The notes under the pieces were generated by a model that was given only the letters and a program-made list of their open reading frames with translations, did no database searches and had not been told where the DNA came from. From Pseudomonadota bacterium (GTDB lineage: Bacteria > Pseudomonadota > Gammaproteobacteria > Pseudomonadales > UBA5518), in the NCBI GenBank assembly GCA_022705125.1, contig JAKJFB010000024.1, positions 1-17,369 of the forward strand: a stretch of 17,369 nucleotides of DNA. Direction: 5' to 3'. Made by a program: the position numbers and the translations under genes. Positions 7,728-15,162 of the stretch are shown here, piece by piece. Every line of letters begins with the position of its first letter. Position 1 is the first letter of the stretch.

Positions 7728-8483
7728 ATGGGAATGCTGGACGGAAAAGTGGCGCTGGTTACCGGAGCCGGACAGGGCGTGGGACGCGGCATCGCGCTCG
7801 CGCTGGCGGGCGAGGGCGCGCGGATCGCGGTCGCGGGACGCACCGAGGGCAAGCTGCTCGAGACCTGCGCCGAGATCGAAGGGCGTGGCGGGCGCGCGGT
7901 CCCGATCGTCTGCGACGTGATGATCGCCGCCGACATCGAACGCTGCGTGCAGCAGACGGTGGCTGCCCTGGGCACGGTCGACATCCTGATCAACAACGCG
8001 CAGGTGGTGCCGCTGGGGCGCCTGCTCGATGTCACCGAGGAGCACTACCAGGAAGGCATGGACTCCGGGCCGCTCGCGACGCTGCGCTTCATGAAGGCCT
8101 GCTATCCGTACCTGCGCGATGGCGGCTGCATCGTGAACCTCGGCTCCTCGTCGGCGATTCGCTGGGACCCGATCGGCTACGGCGCCTATGCCGCGGCCAA
8201 GGAAGCGATCCGCGCGCTCACGCGCGCCGCCGCCTGCGAGTGGGGCCCGGACGGCATCCGCGTCAATTGCGTGCTGCCGCTGGCCATGTCGCCGGCGATG
8301 GACGGCTGGATCGCCTCGCGGCCCGAGGAGGCGGCGGCCTTCTTCCACACCATCCCGCTCGGTCGCGTGGGCGACTGCGAAACCGACATCGGCCGCGCCG
8401 TGGTGTTCCTGTGCGGCCCCGATGCGCGCTACATCACGGGCCATTCGCTGCCGCTCGACGGCGGCCAGGCCTTCATGCGCTGA
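7728..8483 (+). CDS. Short-chain dehydrogenase/reductase (SDR) family oxidoreductase
   Basis: 251-residue classical SDR. Cofactor motif TGAGQGVG at residues 12-19; Asp63 in CDV contacts the adenine in relatives; NNAQ at 89-92 in place of the usual NNAG; catalytic Ser141, Tyr154 and Lys158 (YAAAK); C-terminal [12 protein letters not shown] as in most of the family. Good ribosome site AGAGGAAA before the ATG. It follows the regulator by 33 bases and precedes the UppP gene by 10, so it is probably cotranscribed with the latter. In an aromatic-degradation setting it may oxidise a cis-dihydrodiol or an alcohol or beta-hydroxyacyl intermediate, but the sequence does not fix the substrate. Confidence 0.85.
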   Translation: MGMLDGKVALVTGAGQGVGRGIALALAGEGARIAVAGRTEGKLLETCAEIEGRGGRAVPIVCDVMIAADIERCVQQTVAALGTVDILINNAQVVPLGRLLDVTEEHYQEGMDSGPLATLRFMKACYPYLRDGGCIVNLGSSSAIRWDPIGYGAYAAAKEAIRALTRAAACEWGPDGIRVNCVLPLAMSPAMDGWIASRPEEAAAFFHTIPLGRVGDCETDIGRAVVFLCGPDARYITGHSLPLDGGQAFMR

Positions 8484-8493
8484 GGAGAACGCG

Positions 8494-9330
8494 ATGGATG
8501 CATGGCCGCTGATCCAGGCCCTGCTGCTCGGCGTGGTCGAGGGGCTCACGGAGTTCCTGCCGGTCTCCAGCACCGGCCACCAGATCATCGTGGCCGACCT
8601 GATCGGATTCGGCGGCGAGCGCGCCAAGGCGTTCAATATCATCATCCAGCTCGGCGCGATCCTGGCGGTGGTGTGGGAATACCGCGCGAAGATCCTCGAG
8701 GTGGTGCTCACGCTGCCGCGCGAGCCCCGCTCGCAGCGCTTCACCGTGAACCTGCTGCTGGCCTTCCTGCCCGCGGCCGTGCTGGGCGTGGCCTTCTCTG
8801 ACCAGATTCACGCCTACCTGTTCAACCCGCTGGCGGTGGCGGTGGCGCTGGTGCTCGGCGGCGTGGTGATGCTCTGGGCCGAGCGGCGCGAGCACACCGT
8901 CGACGTCGAGGAGGTGGACGCGATGGACTGGCATCACGCGCTGAAGGTCGGCTGCGCCCAGTGCCTCGCGCTGGTGCCGGGCACCTCGCGCTCGGGGGCG
9001 ACCATCATCGGCGGCCTGCTGTTCGGGCTGTCGCGGCGCGCGGCCACCGAGTTCTCGTTCTTCCTCGCGATGCCGACCATGGTGGGGGCCGCGGTGTACT
9101 CGGGCTACAAGTACCGCGAGCTGTTCCAGGCCGCGGACCTGCCGGTGTTCGCCGTCGGCTTCGTCACCTCGTTCGTGTTCGCGATGGTCGCGGTGCGCGC
9201 GCTGCTGAAGTTCGTCTCCAGCCATTCCTACGCCGCGTTCGCGTGGTACCGCATCGGCTTCGGCCTGCTGATACTCGCCACCTGGCAGTTCGCGCTGATC
9301 GACTGGTCGGGCGCGGCCGCGGCGCACTGA
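8494..9330 (+). CDS. uppP: Undecaprenyl-diphosphatase (UppP/BacA)
   Basis: 278-residue integral inner-membrane enzyme that dephosphorylates undecaprenyl diphosphate to recycle the lipid carrier for peptidoglycan and other envelope polymers; overexpression of relatives gives bacitracin resistance. The two signature blocks are intact: [14 protein letters not shown] (residues 16-29, with Glu16, Glu20 and His29) and PGTSRSGAT (162-170, with catalytic Arg166). Several hydrophobic segments fit the multi-helix fold. The ATG at 8494 follows GAGGAGAA, which overlaps the SDR stop, so translation is probably coupled. An open frame extends far upstream inside the SDR gene but is a shadow. Odd point: an envelope housekeeping gene lies between two catabolic genes. 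Confidence 0.93.
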   Translation: MDAWPLIQALLLGVVEGLTEFLPVSSTGHQIIVADLIGFGGERAKAFNIIIQLGAILAVVWEYRAKILEVVLTLPREPRSQRFTVNLLLAFLPAAVLGVAFSDQIHAYLFNPLAVAVALVLGGVVMLWAERREHTVDVEEVDAMDWHHALKVGCAQCLALVPGTSRSGATIIGGLLFGLSRRAATEFSFFLAMPTMVGAAVYSGYKYRELFQAADLPVFAVGFVTSFVFAMVAVRALLKFVSSHSYAAFAWYRIGFGLLILATWQFALIDWSGAAAAH

Positions 9331-9376
9331 GAACCCTTTCCTTACCTATCAACCCGACAATTGCCGAGGAGAGCCA

Positions 9377-10282
9377 ATGAAGATCAAGAGCCTGGGTTAC
9401 CTGTGGATCGAGTCCACCGACGTGTCCAAGTGGCGCGACTACGGAACGAACATCCTGGGGCTGCAGATCGCCCCGACGATGCCGGCCGACGCCAACGTGT
9501 ACCTGAAGATGGACGCGCGCCCGTACCGCTTCGCGGTGTATCCCGGCGAGCGCGATCGCCTCGCGTTCGCGGGCTGGGAGCTCGAGAGCGAGGAAGCCTT
9601 CACCGCGGCACTCGAGGAGCTGCGCGCCGCCGGCGTGGCCTTCGAACTGCCCGGGGCCGATATCGCGCGCCAGCGCCGCGTGCGCGCCGTGGCGCGCCTG
9701 CAGGATCCCGCGGGCGCGACGCTCGAGCTCTACCACGGCGCGGATCTCGACTACGCGAAGTTCATTTCGCCGCAGGGCATCGCGGAGTTCGAGACCGGCT
9801 TCAACGGCAACATGGGCCTCGGCCACATCGTGCTGCCCACGAAGAAGCTCGCCGAGACGCGCCGCTTCTACCGCGAAGTGCTCGGCTTCGCCGACACCGA
9901 CTACATGCACTTCCATTTCTCGCCCGACCCGAAGGATCCGGGCCAGGGCCTGCATTTCATGCACGTCGACAACCCGCGCCACCACAGCCTCGCGCTGTAC
10001 GAGGACCCGAACGACAGCCCCTCGGGCTGCGTGCACGCGATGGTCGAAGTGAGCGACGTCGACGAGGTGGGCTATTGCCTGGACCGCGTGAATGCCGCGG
10101 GCATCCCGGTGGTGTCCTCGCTCGGGCGCCACACCAACGACCGCATGCTGTCGTTCTACATGGCCACCCCGGGCGGCTTCGCGATGGAGTTCGGCTGCGA
10201 GGGCCTGCAGATGGACTGGGAAGGCTACACGCCCACCGTGAGCACGCTGCCGAGCATCTGGGGGCACAAGTTCCAGATGTGA
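9377..10282 (+). CDS. Type I extradiol ring-cleavage dioxygenase (VOC fold, BphC/HsaC-like)
   Basis: 301-residue two-domain vicinal-oxygen-chelate enzyme that opens a catechol next to its hydroxyls (meta cleavage) with Fe(II) and O2. The N-terminal domain starts with SLGYLWIESTDVSKWRDYG, matching the bicyclic-catechol (2,3-dihydroxybiphenyl / steroid 3,4-DHSA) clade. The catalytic C-terminal domain has the iron ligands His150 (GLGHIVL), one His of the pair at 202-203 (PRHHSLAL) and Glu271 (AMEFGCEG), plus GRHTNDRMLSFYMATPGG with active-site His and Tyr. The ending SIWGHKF is also typical of that clade. GAGGAG precedes the ATG at 9377. Its product would be the substrate of the hydrolase at 2726-3550. 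It lies 10 bases before the second dioxygenase gene. Confidence 0.88.
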   Translation: MKIKSLGYLWIESTDVSKWRDYGTNILGLQIAPTMPADANVYLKMDARPYRFAVYPGERDRLAFAGWELESEEAFTAALEELRAAGVAFELPGADIARQRRVRAVARLQDPAGATLELYHGADLDYAKFISPQGIAEFETGFNGNMGLGHIVLPTKKLAETRRFYREVLGFADTDYMHFHFSPDPKDPGQGLHFMHVDNPRHHSLALYEDPNDSPSGCVHAMVEVSDVDEVGYCLDRVNAAGIPVVSSLGRHTNDRMLSFYMATPGGFAMEFGCEGLQMDWEGYTPTVSTLPSIWGHKFQM

Positions 10283-10292
10283 GGAGCGCCAG

Positions 10293-11114
<822 letters not shown>

Positions 11115-11180
11115 GCCGCACGGATCCGCCGCGGCCCGCGTGGCGTAGAATCCGCTAACGAATGCCCGGAGACTCCGACC

Positions 11181-11711
11181 ATGAAAGCAATGCTGTTTGC
11201 CTTCGCCTCCCTGCTCGCGCCCGTGCTGGCGTTCGCGCAATGCCCCGCGCTGCTCGACCAGCAGATGCGTCCGCTCGGCAAGCAGGAGGCCGTGAGCCTG
11301 TGCGAGCGCTACGCCGGCCAGCCGCTGCTGATCGTGAACACCGCGAGTCGTTGCGGCTACACGCGGCAGTTCAAGGGGCTGGAGGCGCTGAACCAGGAAT
11401 TCCGCGAGCGCGGGCTGCGCGTGATCGGATTCTCCAGCGATGATTTCCGCCAGGAAGCCGCCGACGAGGCCGAGACCGCGAAGGTGTGCTACGTGAACTA
11501 CGGCGTCACCTTCGACATGTACGCGCAGATCCATGTGCGCGGCGAGGAGGCGCACCCGCTGTTTCGCGAGCTGGCGCGCCAGAGCGAGGCGCCGGGCTGG
11601 AATTTCTACAAGTACCTCGTCGATCGCGAGGGCAAGGTCGTGGCGGCCTTCCCGAGCGCCACGGCGCCCGACGACAAGGCCCTGCGCACGGCGATCGAGA
11701 AGCTGCTCTGA
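11181..11711 (+). CDS. Exported glutathione-peroxidase-like protein
   Basis: 176-residue thioredoxin-fold peroxidase with a signal peptide (hydrophobic core then AFA, likely cut before Gln20), so it acts in the periplasm. Peroxidatic Cys58 sits in NTASRCGYT and the Trp140-Asn141 pair in [15 protein letters not shown]. At the usual FPCNQF block the sequence is FSSDDF, so the catalytic Gln is replaced by Asp88 and the common second Cys is absent; Cys103 is a possible resolving residue. The likely reductant is a thioredoxin-like protein rather than glutathione. It follows the dioxygenase by 66 bases that include a TAGAAT (11146-11151), so it may have its own promoter. A role against peroxides made during oxygenase chemistry is plausible but not shown. 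Confidence 0.83.
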   Translation: MKAMLFAFASLLAPVLAFAQCPALLDQQMRPLGKQEAVSLCERYAGQPLLIVNTASRCGYTRQFKGLEALNQEFRERGLRVIGFSSDDFRQEAADEAETAKVCYVNYGVTFDMYAQIHVRGEEAHPLFRELARQSEAPGWNFYKYLVDREGKVVAAFPSATAPDDKALRTAIEKLL

Positions 11712-11753
11712 TCGATCGCCGCCGGCGCGTGGCAAAGCCTGCCGTTCCGGTCT

Positions 11754-11759
11754 TATGAT
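11754..11759 (+). promoter_or_regulatory. Possible -10 element before the lipoprotein/M48 gene pair
   Basis: TATGAT lies 32 bases upstream of the ATG at 11792. The region at the expected -35 distance (around 11730-11736, TGGCAAA) matches the consensus poorly, so this is a weak call. Confidence 0.25.
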
Positions 11760-11791
11760 GTGACCATGAGCGAGGAGCAGGGGAGTCGCCC

Positions 11792-12454
11792 ATGAGGAGT
11801 GTTGCGGTACGGCTGCGCTGGCTGGCGGTGGCGCTGTGCGTGGCGCTCGGCGCGGCCTGCACCACGACCCGCATCGACGAGAGCCGGGTCGAGTCCGCGG
11901 CCGTGGGCAGCGGCGAGAAGGTGGTGGTGCTGGGACGTCGCCACAACAGCGAGTACGAGACCGAGCCCGAGTTCGTGCGCTGCGTGGGACGCGGTGTCGC
12001 GTCCACCGGCGCCGCGGTGGTGCCCGAGCTCGAGTTCATGAACAGCTTCTACCCCTGGTTCGAGCCGCGCACCGCGCCGATGAGCCTCAAGCGCTTCGAG
12101 GCGCTGCTGCAGATGCCGGCCTTCGCCACGCGCATGCGCGAACTGAACCTGCGCTACATCGTGTGGGTCGACGGGCGCACCGAGACCGTCGACAAGGCGG
12201 GCTCGATATCCTGCGCGGTGGGCCCCGGAGGCGCCGGCTGCATCGGTTTTGGCACCTGGGACGACGAGTCGAAGTACGAGGCCAGCGTGTGGGATCTGCG
12301 CCTGTCGCAATCCATCGCCACCATAAGCACCGAGTCGGCGGGCACCTCCTACATGCCGGCCGTGATCGTGCCGGTGCCGATCATCGCGCGCGTGCGCGCC
12401 GCTGCCTGCGACGGGCTGTCCGCGCAGCTGAAGAAGCTCTTCTCGCCCGCATGA
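11792..12454 (+). CDS. Hypothetical lipoprotein of unknown function
   Basis: 220 residues. The N-terminus is basic, then hydrophobic, ending in GAAC with Cys23 as the probable lipidated cysteine. The mature part has no motif I recognise. It contains a mid-protein stretch RYIVWVDGRTETVDKAG, a Gly/Cys-rich patch (ISCAVGPGGAGCIGFG) and WDLRLSQSIATIS, a pattern of beta strands seen in small envelope lipoproteins. AGGGGAG at 11779-11785 gives a good ribosome site. Its TGA overlaps the ATG of the protease gene (ATGA), so the two are translationally coupled and probably act in the same envelope process. Confidence 0.75.
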   Translation: MRSVAVRLRWLAVALCVALGAACTTTRIDESRVESAAVGSGEKVVVLGRRHNSEYETEPEFVRCVGRGVASTGAAVVPELEFMNSFYPWFEPRTAPMSLKRFEALLQMPAFATRMRELNLRYIVWVDGRTETVDKAGSISCAVGPGGAGCIGFGTWDDESKYEASVWDLRLSQSIATISTESAGTSYMPAVIVPVPIIARVRAAACDGLSAQLKKLFSPA

Positions 12455-13896
12455 GCCTGCGCCGGCTCTGCATTGCCGCGCTGGCGCTGCTGTGGCTGGC
12501 GCCGGGTGCCGGTATGGCGATGTCCGAGAAGAAGGAGCTCGAGATCGGCCGCGAGATGCACCAGGAGATCCTCGCGAAGATGCCGGTGTACGCCAACGCG
12601 GCGGTCGCCGACTACGTCGGGCGCATCGGCCAGCAACTGGCGCGCGACAGCGACCGGCCCGGCCTTGAATACACATTCACCGTGCTCGACAGTCCGGACA
12701 TCAACGCCTTCGCGACCCCGGGCGGCTACGTCTACATCAACCGCGGCCTGCTCGCCTACCTGCAGTCCGAGGCCGAGCTGGCCGCCGTGCTCGCGCACGA
12801 GATCGCCCACATCACCGAGCGCCACGCCTCGCGCCAGGACGTGATGGCCAAGACCAGCTCGGTGGCCTCGCTCGCGCTCGGCGTGCTGGCGGCGATCGGC
12901 ACCGGCAGCGGCGCGGTCGGTGGCGTGGCGCAGGACGCGGCTTCCAGCGCGGGCACCGCGATGGTACGCGGCTACGGTCGCGACATGGAGCTCGAGGCCG
13001 ACCGCGAGGGCGCGAAGTTCATGCACCGCAACGGCTACGATCCGCTGGCGATGATCGAGGTGCTCGGCGCGCTGAAGGAGCAGGAGAGCTTCTCGCGGTT
13101 GCGGGCGAAGGAGGCGGGTCGCAAGCCCGCGGTCTACCACGGCGTGTTCTCCACGCACCCGCGCAACGACGAACGCCTGAAGGAAGTGATCGCTGCCGCC
13201 GGCGAGATGAGTCCCGGTGCGCAGCGCGCGATCGACGCCGACGAGTTCCGCCGCGTCACCGAGGGGATGAAATTCAGCGAGCAGCCGCGCGCCGCGGCCG
13301 TGATCGACAACCGCTACTACAACGGCAAGATGGGTTTCACGCTGGCGTTTCCCACCGGGTGGAAGGTCGTGAACCGCGCCAGCACGGTGCTCGCGGGCCC
13401 CGAGCGCGACAACACGATCCTGCAGATGTCGGTCAAGCGCGCGCTGCCCGAGATGACGCCGGCTGAGTTTGCCTCCGGCATGCTGAACCTGCAGGGCGCC
13501 AGGGGCGGCGAAGAGATCGCGGACGGGGAGGTCAAGGGCTACACCGCGACGTATCCGGGCGCCGCCGGCGCGCCCGCGCGGCGCATCGCGGTGCTGTATT
13601 TCGGCCCCTATGCCTACGTGTTCGAGGGCCGCACCGCGAACGCCTCGCTAGCAGCCTTCTACGACACCATGTTCCTGTCCGCGATCCGCAGCTTCCGCCC
13701 CATGAGCGGTGCCGACCGCGATGCGGTGCTCGGCATCAACCTGCATTACATCCGCGCCGAACCCGGCATGAGCTTCGCGAAGCTGGCCGAGACCAGCCCG
13801 CTGAAGGATCACGCCGAGGAGCATCTGCGGCTCGTGAACGGCTATTACCCGCGCGGCGAGCCGCAGCCGGGCGAGTGGATCAAGGTCTTTCGCTGA
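12451..13896 (+). CDS. Exported M48-family zinc metalloprotease with C-terminal LysM-like segment
   Basis: 481 residues with a signal peptide ending near GAGMA (about residue 22). The M48 domain has the zinc motif HEIAH (His116, Glu117, His120) and the third ligand Glu182 in MELEADREG, followed by the expected basic/acidic pattern. This is the periplasmic BepA/LoiP-like group that degrades misassembled outer-membrane proteins. Unlike BepA it shows no TPR repeats; instead a beta-rich domain (about 280-410, NGKMGFTLAFPTGWKV) leads to a final stretch (YIRAEPGMSFAKLAETSPL...LRLVNGYYP...WIKVFR) that resembles a LysM-like fold and may bind cell-wall polymer. The ATG at 12451 overlaps the lipoprotein stop. 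The gene ends three bases from the end of the convergent regulator. Confidence 0.87.
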   Translation: MSLRRLCIAALALLWLAPGAGMAMSEKKELEIGREMHQEILAKMPVYANAAVADYVGRIGQQLARDSDRPGLEYTFTVLDSPDINAFATPGGYVYINRGLLAYLQSEAELAAVLAHEIAHITERHASRQDVMAKTSSVASLALGVLAAIGTGSGAVGGVAQDAASSAGTAMVRGYGRDMELEADREGAKFMHRNGYDPLAMIEVLGALKEQESFSRLRAKEAGRKPAVYHGVFSTHPRNDERLKEVIAAAGEMSPGAQRAIDADEFRRVTEGMKFSEQPRAAAVIDNRYYNGKMGFTLAFPTGWKVVNRASTVLAGPERDNTILQMSVKRALPEMTPAEFASGMLNLQGARGGEEIADGEVKGYTATYPGAAGAPARRIAVLYFGPYAYVFEGRTANASLAAFYDTMFLSAIRSFRPMSGADRDAVLGINLHYIRAEPGMSFAKLAETSPLKDHAEEHLRLVNGYYPRGEPQPGEWIKVFR

Positions 13897-13899
13897 GCA

Positions 13900-15072
13900 T
13901 CAGGCCAGCGTCGCCACGCTGCGCAGGATCAGGCGGACCAGCTCGGCCTGCCGCGTGACGCCGGATTTCGCGAAGATGGTCTTGAGTTGCGCGCGCGCGG
14001 TGTGCTGCGAGATGCAGAGCTCCTCGCAGGCCTCGGCCAGGGATTGCCCGCCGGCGAGACGCAGCGCCAGGCGCGACTCGGCCGGCGTGAAATCGAACAG
14101 CTGCTTGATCACCAGCTCCGAGGTCTGTGACTGCACCTCGGGCGCGCTGACGAACACCGCGACGGTGGGGCTCGACTGCCCCTCGGACCACGCCGAGCGC
14201 GGCACCGGGCGGATCACCAGCCCGAAATCGCCCTTGCCGGAAGGTCGGCGCACGCGCAGCGCCTCGACCACCGCCGGCGCGCCGCGCAGGTGCGCATCCA
14301 GCACCTTCTCGATCACCTGCTGCAGCTGCCTGCCGACCGCCGGATCCGTGAAACGCAGCTCGGAGTCGGTCACGCGCATGCCGTCGGCCAGCGCGAGCAA
14401 CTCGCCGGCCACGCGGTTGCTGTTCAGCACCCGGCCATGGCCGTCGAGGATGATGGTGCCGACCGCGAGCTGGTCCACGGCGCCCTCGTACAGCGCGCGC
14501 TCGGATTCGGTGCGTGCCAGCCGTGCGTTGATCTCCAGCGCGCGCGCGAGGTGCGGCAGCAGGCGTTCGAGCAGGCGCTGGTCGTCTTTGCTGAACGGGG
14601 CGTCGTCGGGCCCGCGCGAAACGCGCAGCCGCGCCTCCATGCCGAGCGGCTCACGCGCGTCGGCGCCGAGGATGTAGAGGATCCCGGCGGGCTCGAGGAA
14701 CTGGCGGTAGTATTCCGATTCGCGCAGCTCCGCCAGCGGAATCAGTTCCTGCAGGCTCACCACCGTCAGCGGCGGCAGATCGATGAACGGATCGAGCGCG
14801 AAGAACTGCTCGCGATAGGCGGTGGAAGGCCAGTCGCGCGGGTCGGCCTTGCTGAAACTGTGGCCGTCCGCGGTGGTGTAGGGGCGCAGGTAATTGAGGA
14901 TCAGCCCGCTGTCGCCGGAGCGCGGCGGCCGCAGCGTCAGCGACACCACCATCGCGTCCAGCGAGCCGAGCAGGCGCGGCAGAAAGCTGTGCCACGGCGT
15001 GGGCTCCAGCGCGCCCTGGTAGAGCGAGCCGAGCAGCGCATCGTATTCGGCGGCGGAGTTCGTGTACGGCAT
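13900..15072 (-). CDS. LuxR-type (HTH) transcriptional regulator, second of a homologous pair
   Basis: 390-residue protein with the same layout as the regulator at 6582-7694: an N-terminal domain of unknown type, a PAS-like stretch (LAVGTIILDGHGRVLNSN) and a C-terminal LuxR/GerE helix-turn-helix (FTPAESRLALRLAGG, then CEELCISQHTARAQLKTIFAKSG, residues about 327-370). No receiver or autoinducer domain is present. The ATG at 15072 has no visible Shine-Dalgarno site. TACACT lies six bases before it (15079-15084 on the minus strand), which could make the mRNA leaderless. It is transcribed toward the catabolic cluster and converges with the M48 gene. Probably an effector-responsive activator; ligand unknown. 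Confidence 0.85.
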   Translation of the reverse strand: MPYTNSAAEYDALLGSLYQGALEPTPWHSFLPRLLGSLDAMVVSLTLRPPRSGDSGLILNYLRPYTTADGHSFSKADPRDWPSTAYREQFFALDPFIDLPPLTVVSLQELIPLAELRESEYYRQFLEPAGILYILGADAREPLGMEARLRVSRGPDDAPFSKDDQRLLERLLPHLARALEINARLARTESERALYEGAVDQLAVGTIILDGHGRVLNSNRVAGELLALADGMRVTDSELRFTDPAVGRQLQQVIEKVLDAHLRGAPAVVEALRVRRPSGKGDFGLVIRPVPRSAWSEGQSSPTVAVFVSAPEVQSQTSELVIKQLFDFTPAESRLALRLAGGQSLAEACEELCISQHTARAQLKTIFAKSGVTRQAELVRLILRSVATLA

Positions 15073-15078
15073 CGCGCT

Positions 15079-15084
15079 AGTGTA
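15079..15084 (-). promoter_or_regulatory. Possible -10 box giving a leaderless transcript of the second LuxR-type gene
   Basis: Read on the minus strand the bases are TACACT, six bases before the ATG. With normal spacing, transcription would start at or next to the start codon. No convincing -35 hexamer is visible, so the promoter would depend on an activator. Upstream, at 15097-15104 and 15121-15128, GGCGCCGG and CCGGCGCC form an 8-bp inverted repeat over 16 bases that could be an operator or the end hairpin of the upstream minus-strand gene. Confidence 0.25.
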
Positions 15085-15162
15085 GCGGTCTGCGGCGGCG
15101 CCGGCAGTCCGGCCCGCAGCCCGGCGCCGGCGAGAGGGGCCCCGGTCCGTGTCGTCTCGCGC

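Noticed and set aside
4235..8744. Two minus-strand frames of nearly 800 codons opposite the dehydrogenase, aldolase, regulator and SDR genes
   Set aside because: Both lie entirely opposite well-supported genes and have the biased composition of shadow frames; no domain is recognisable.
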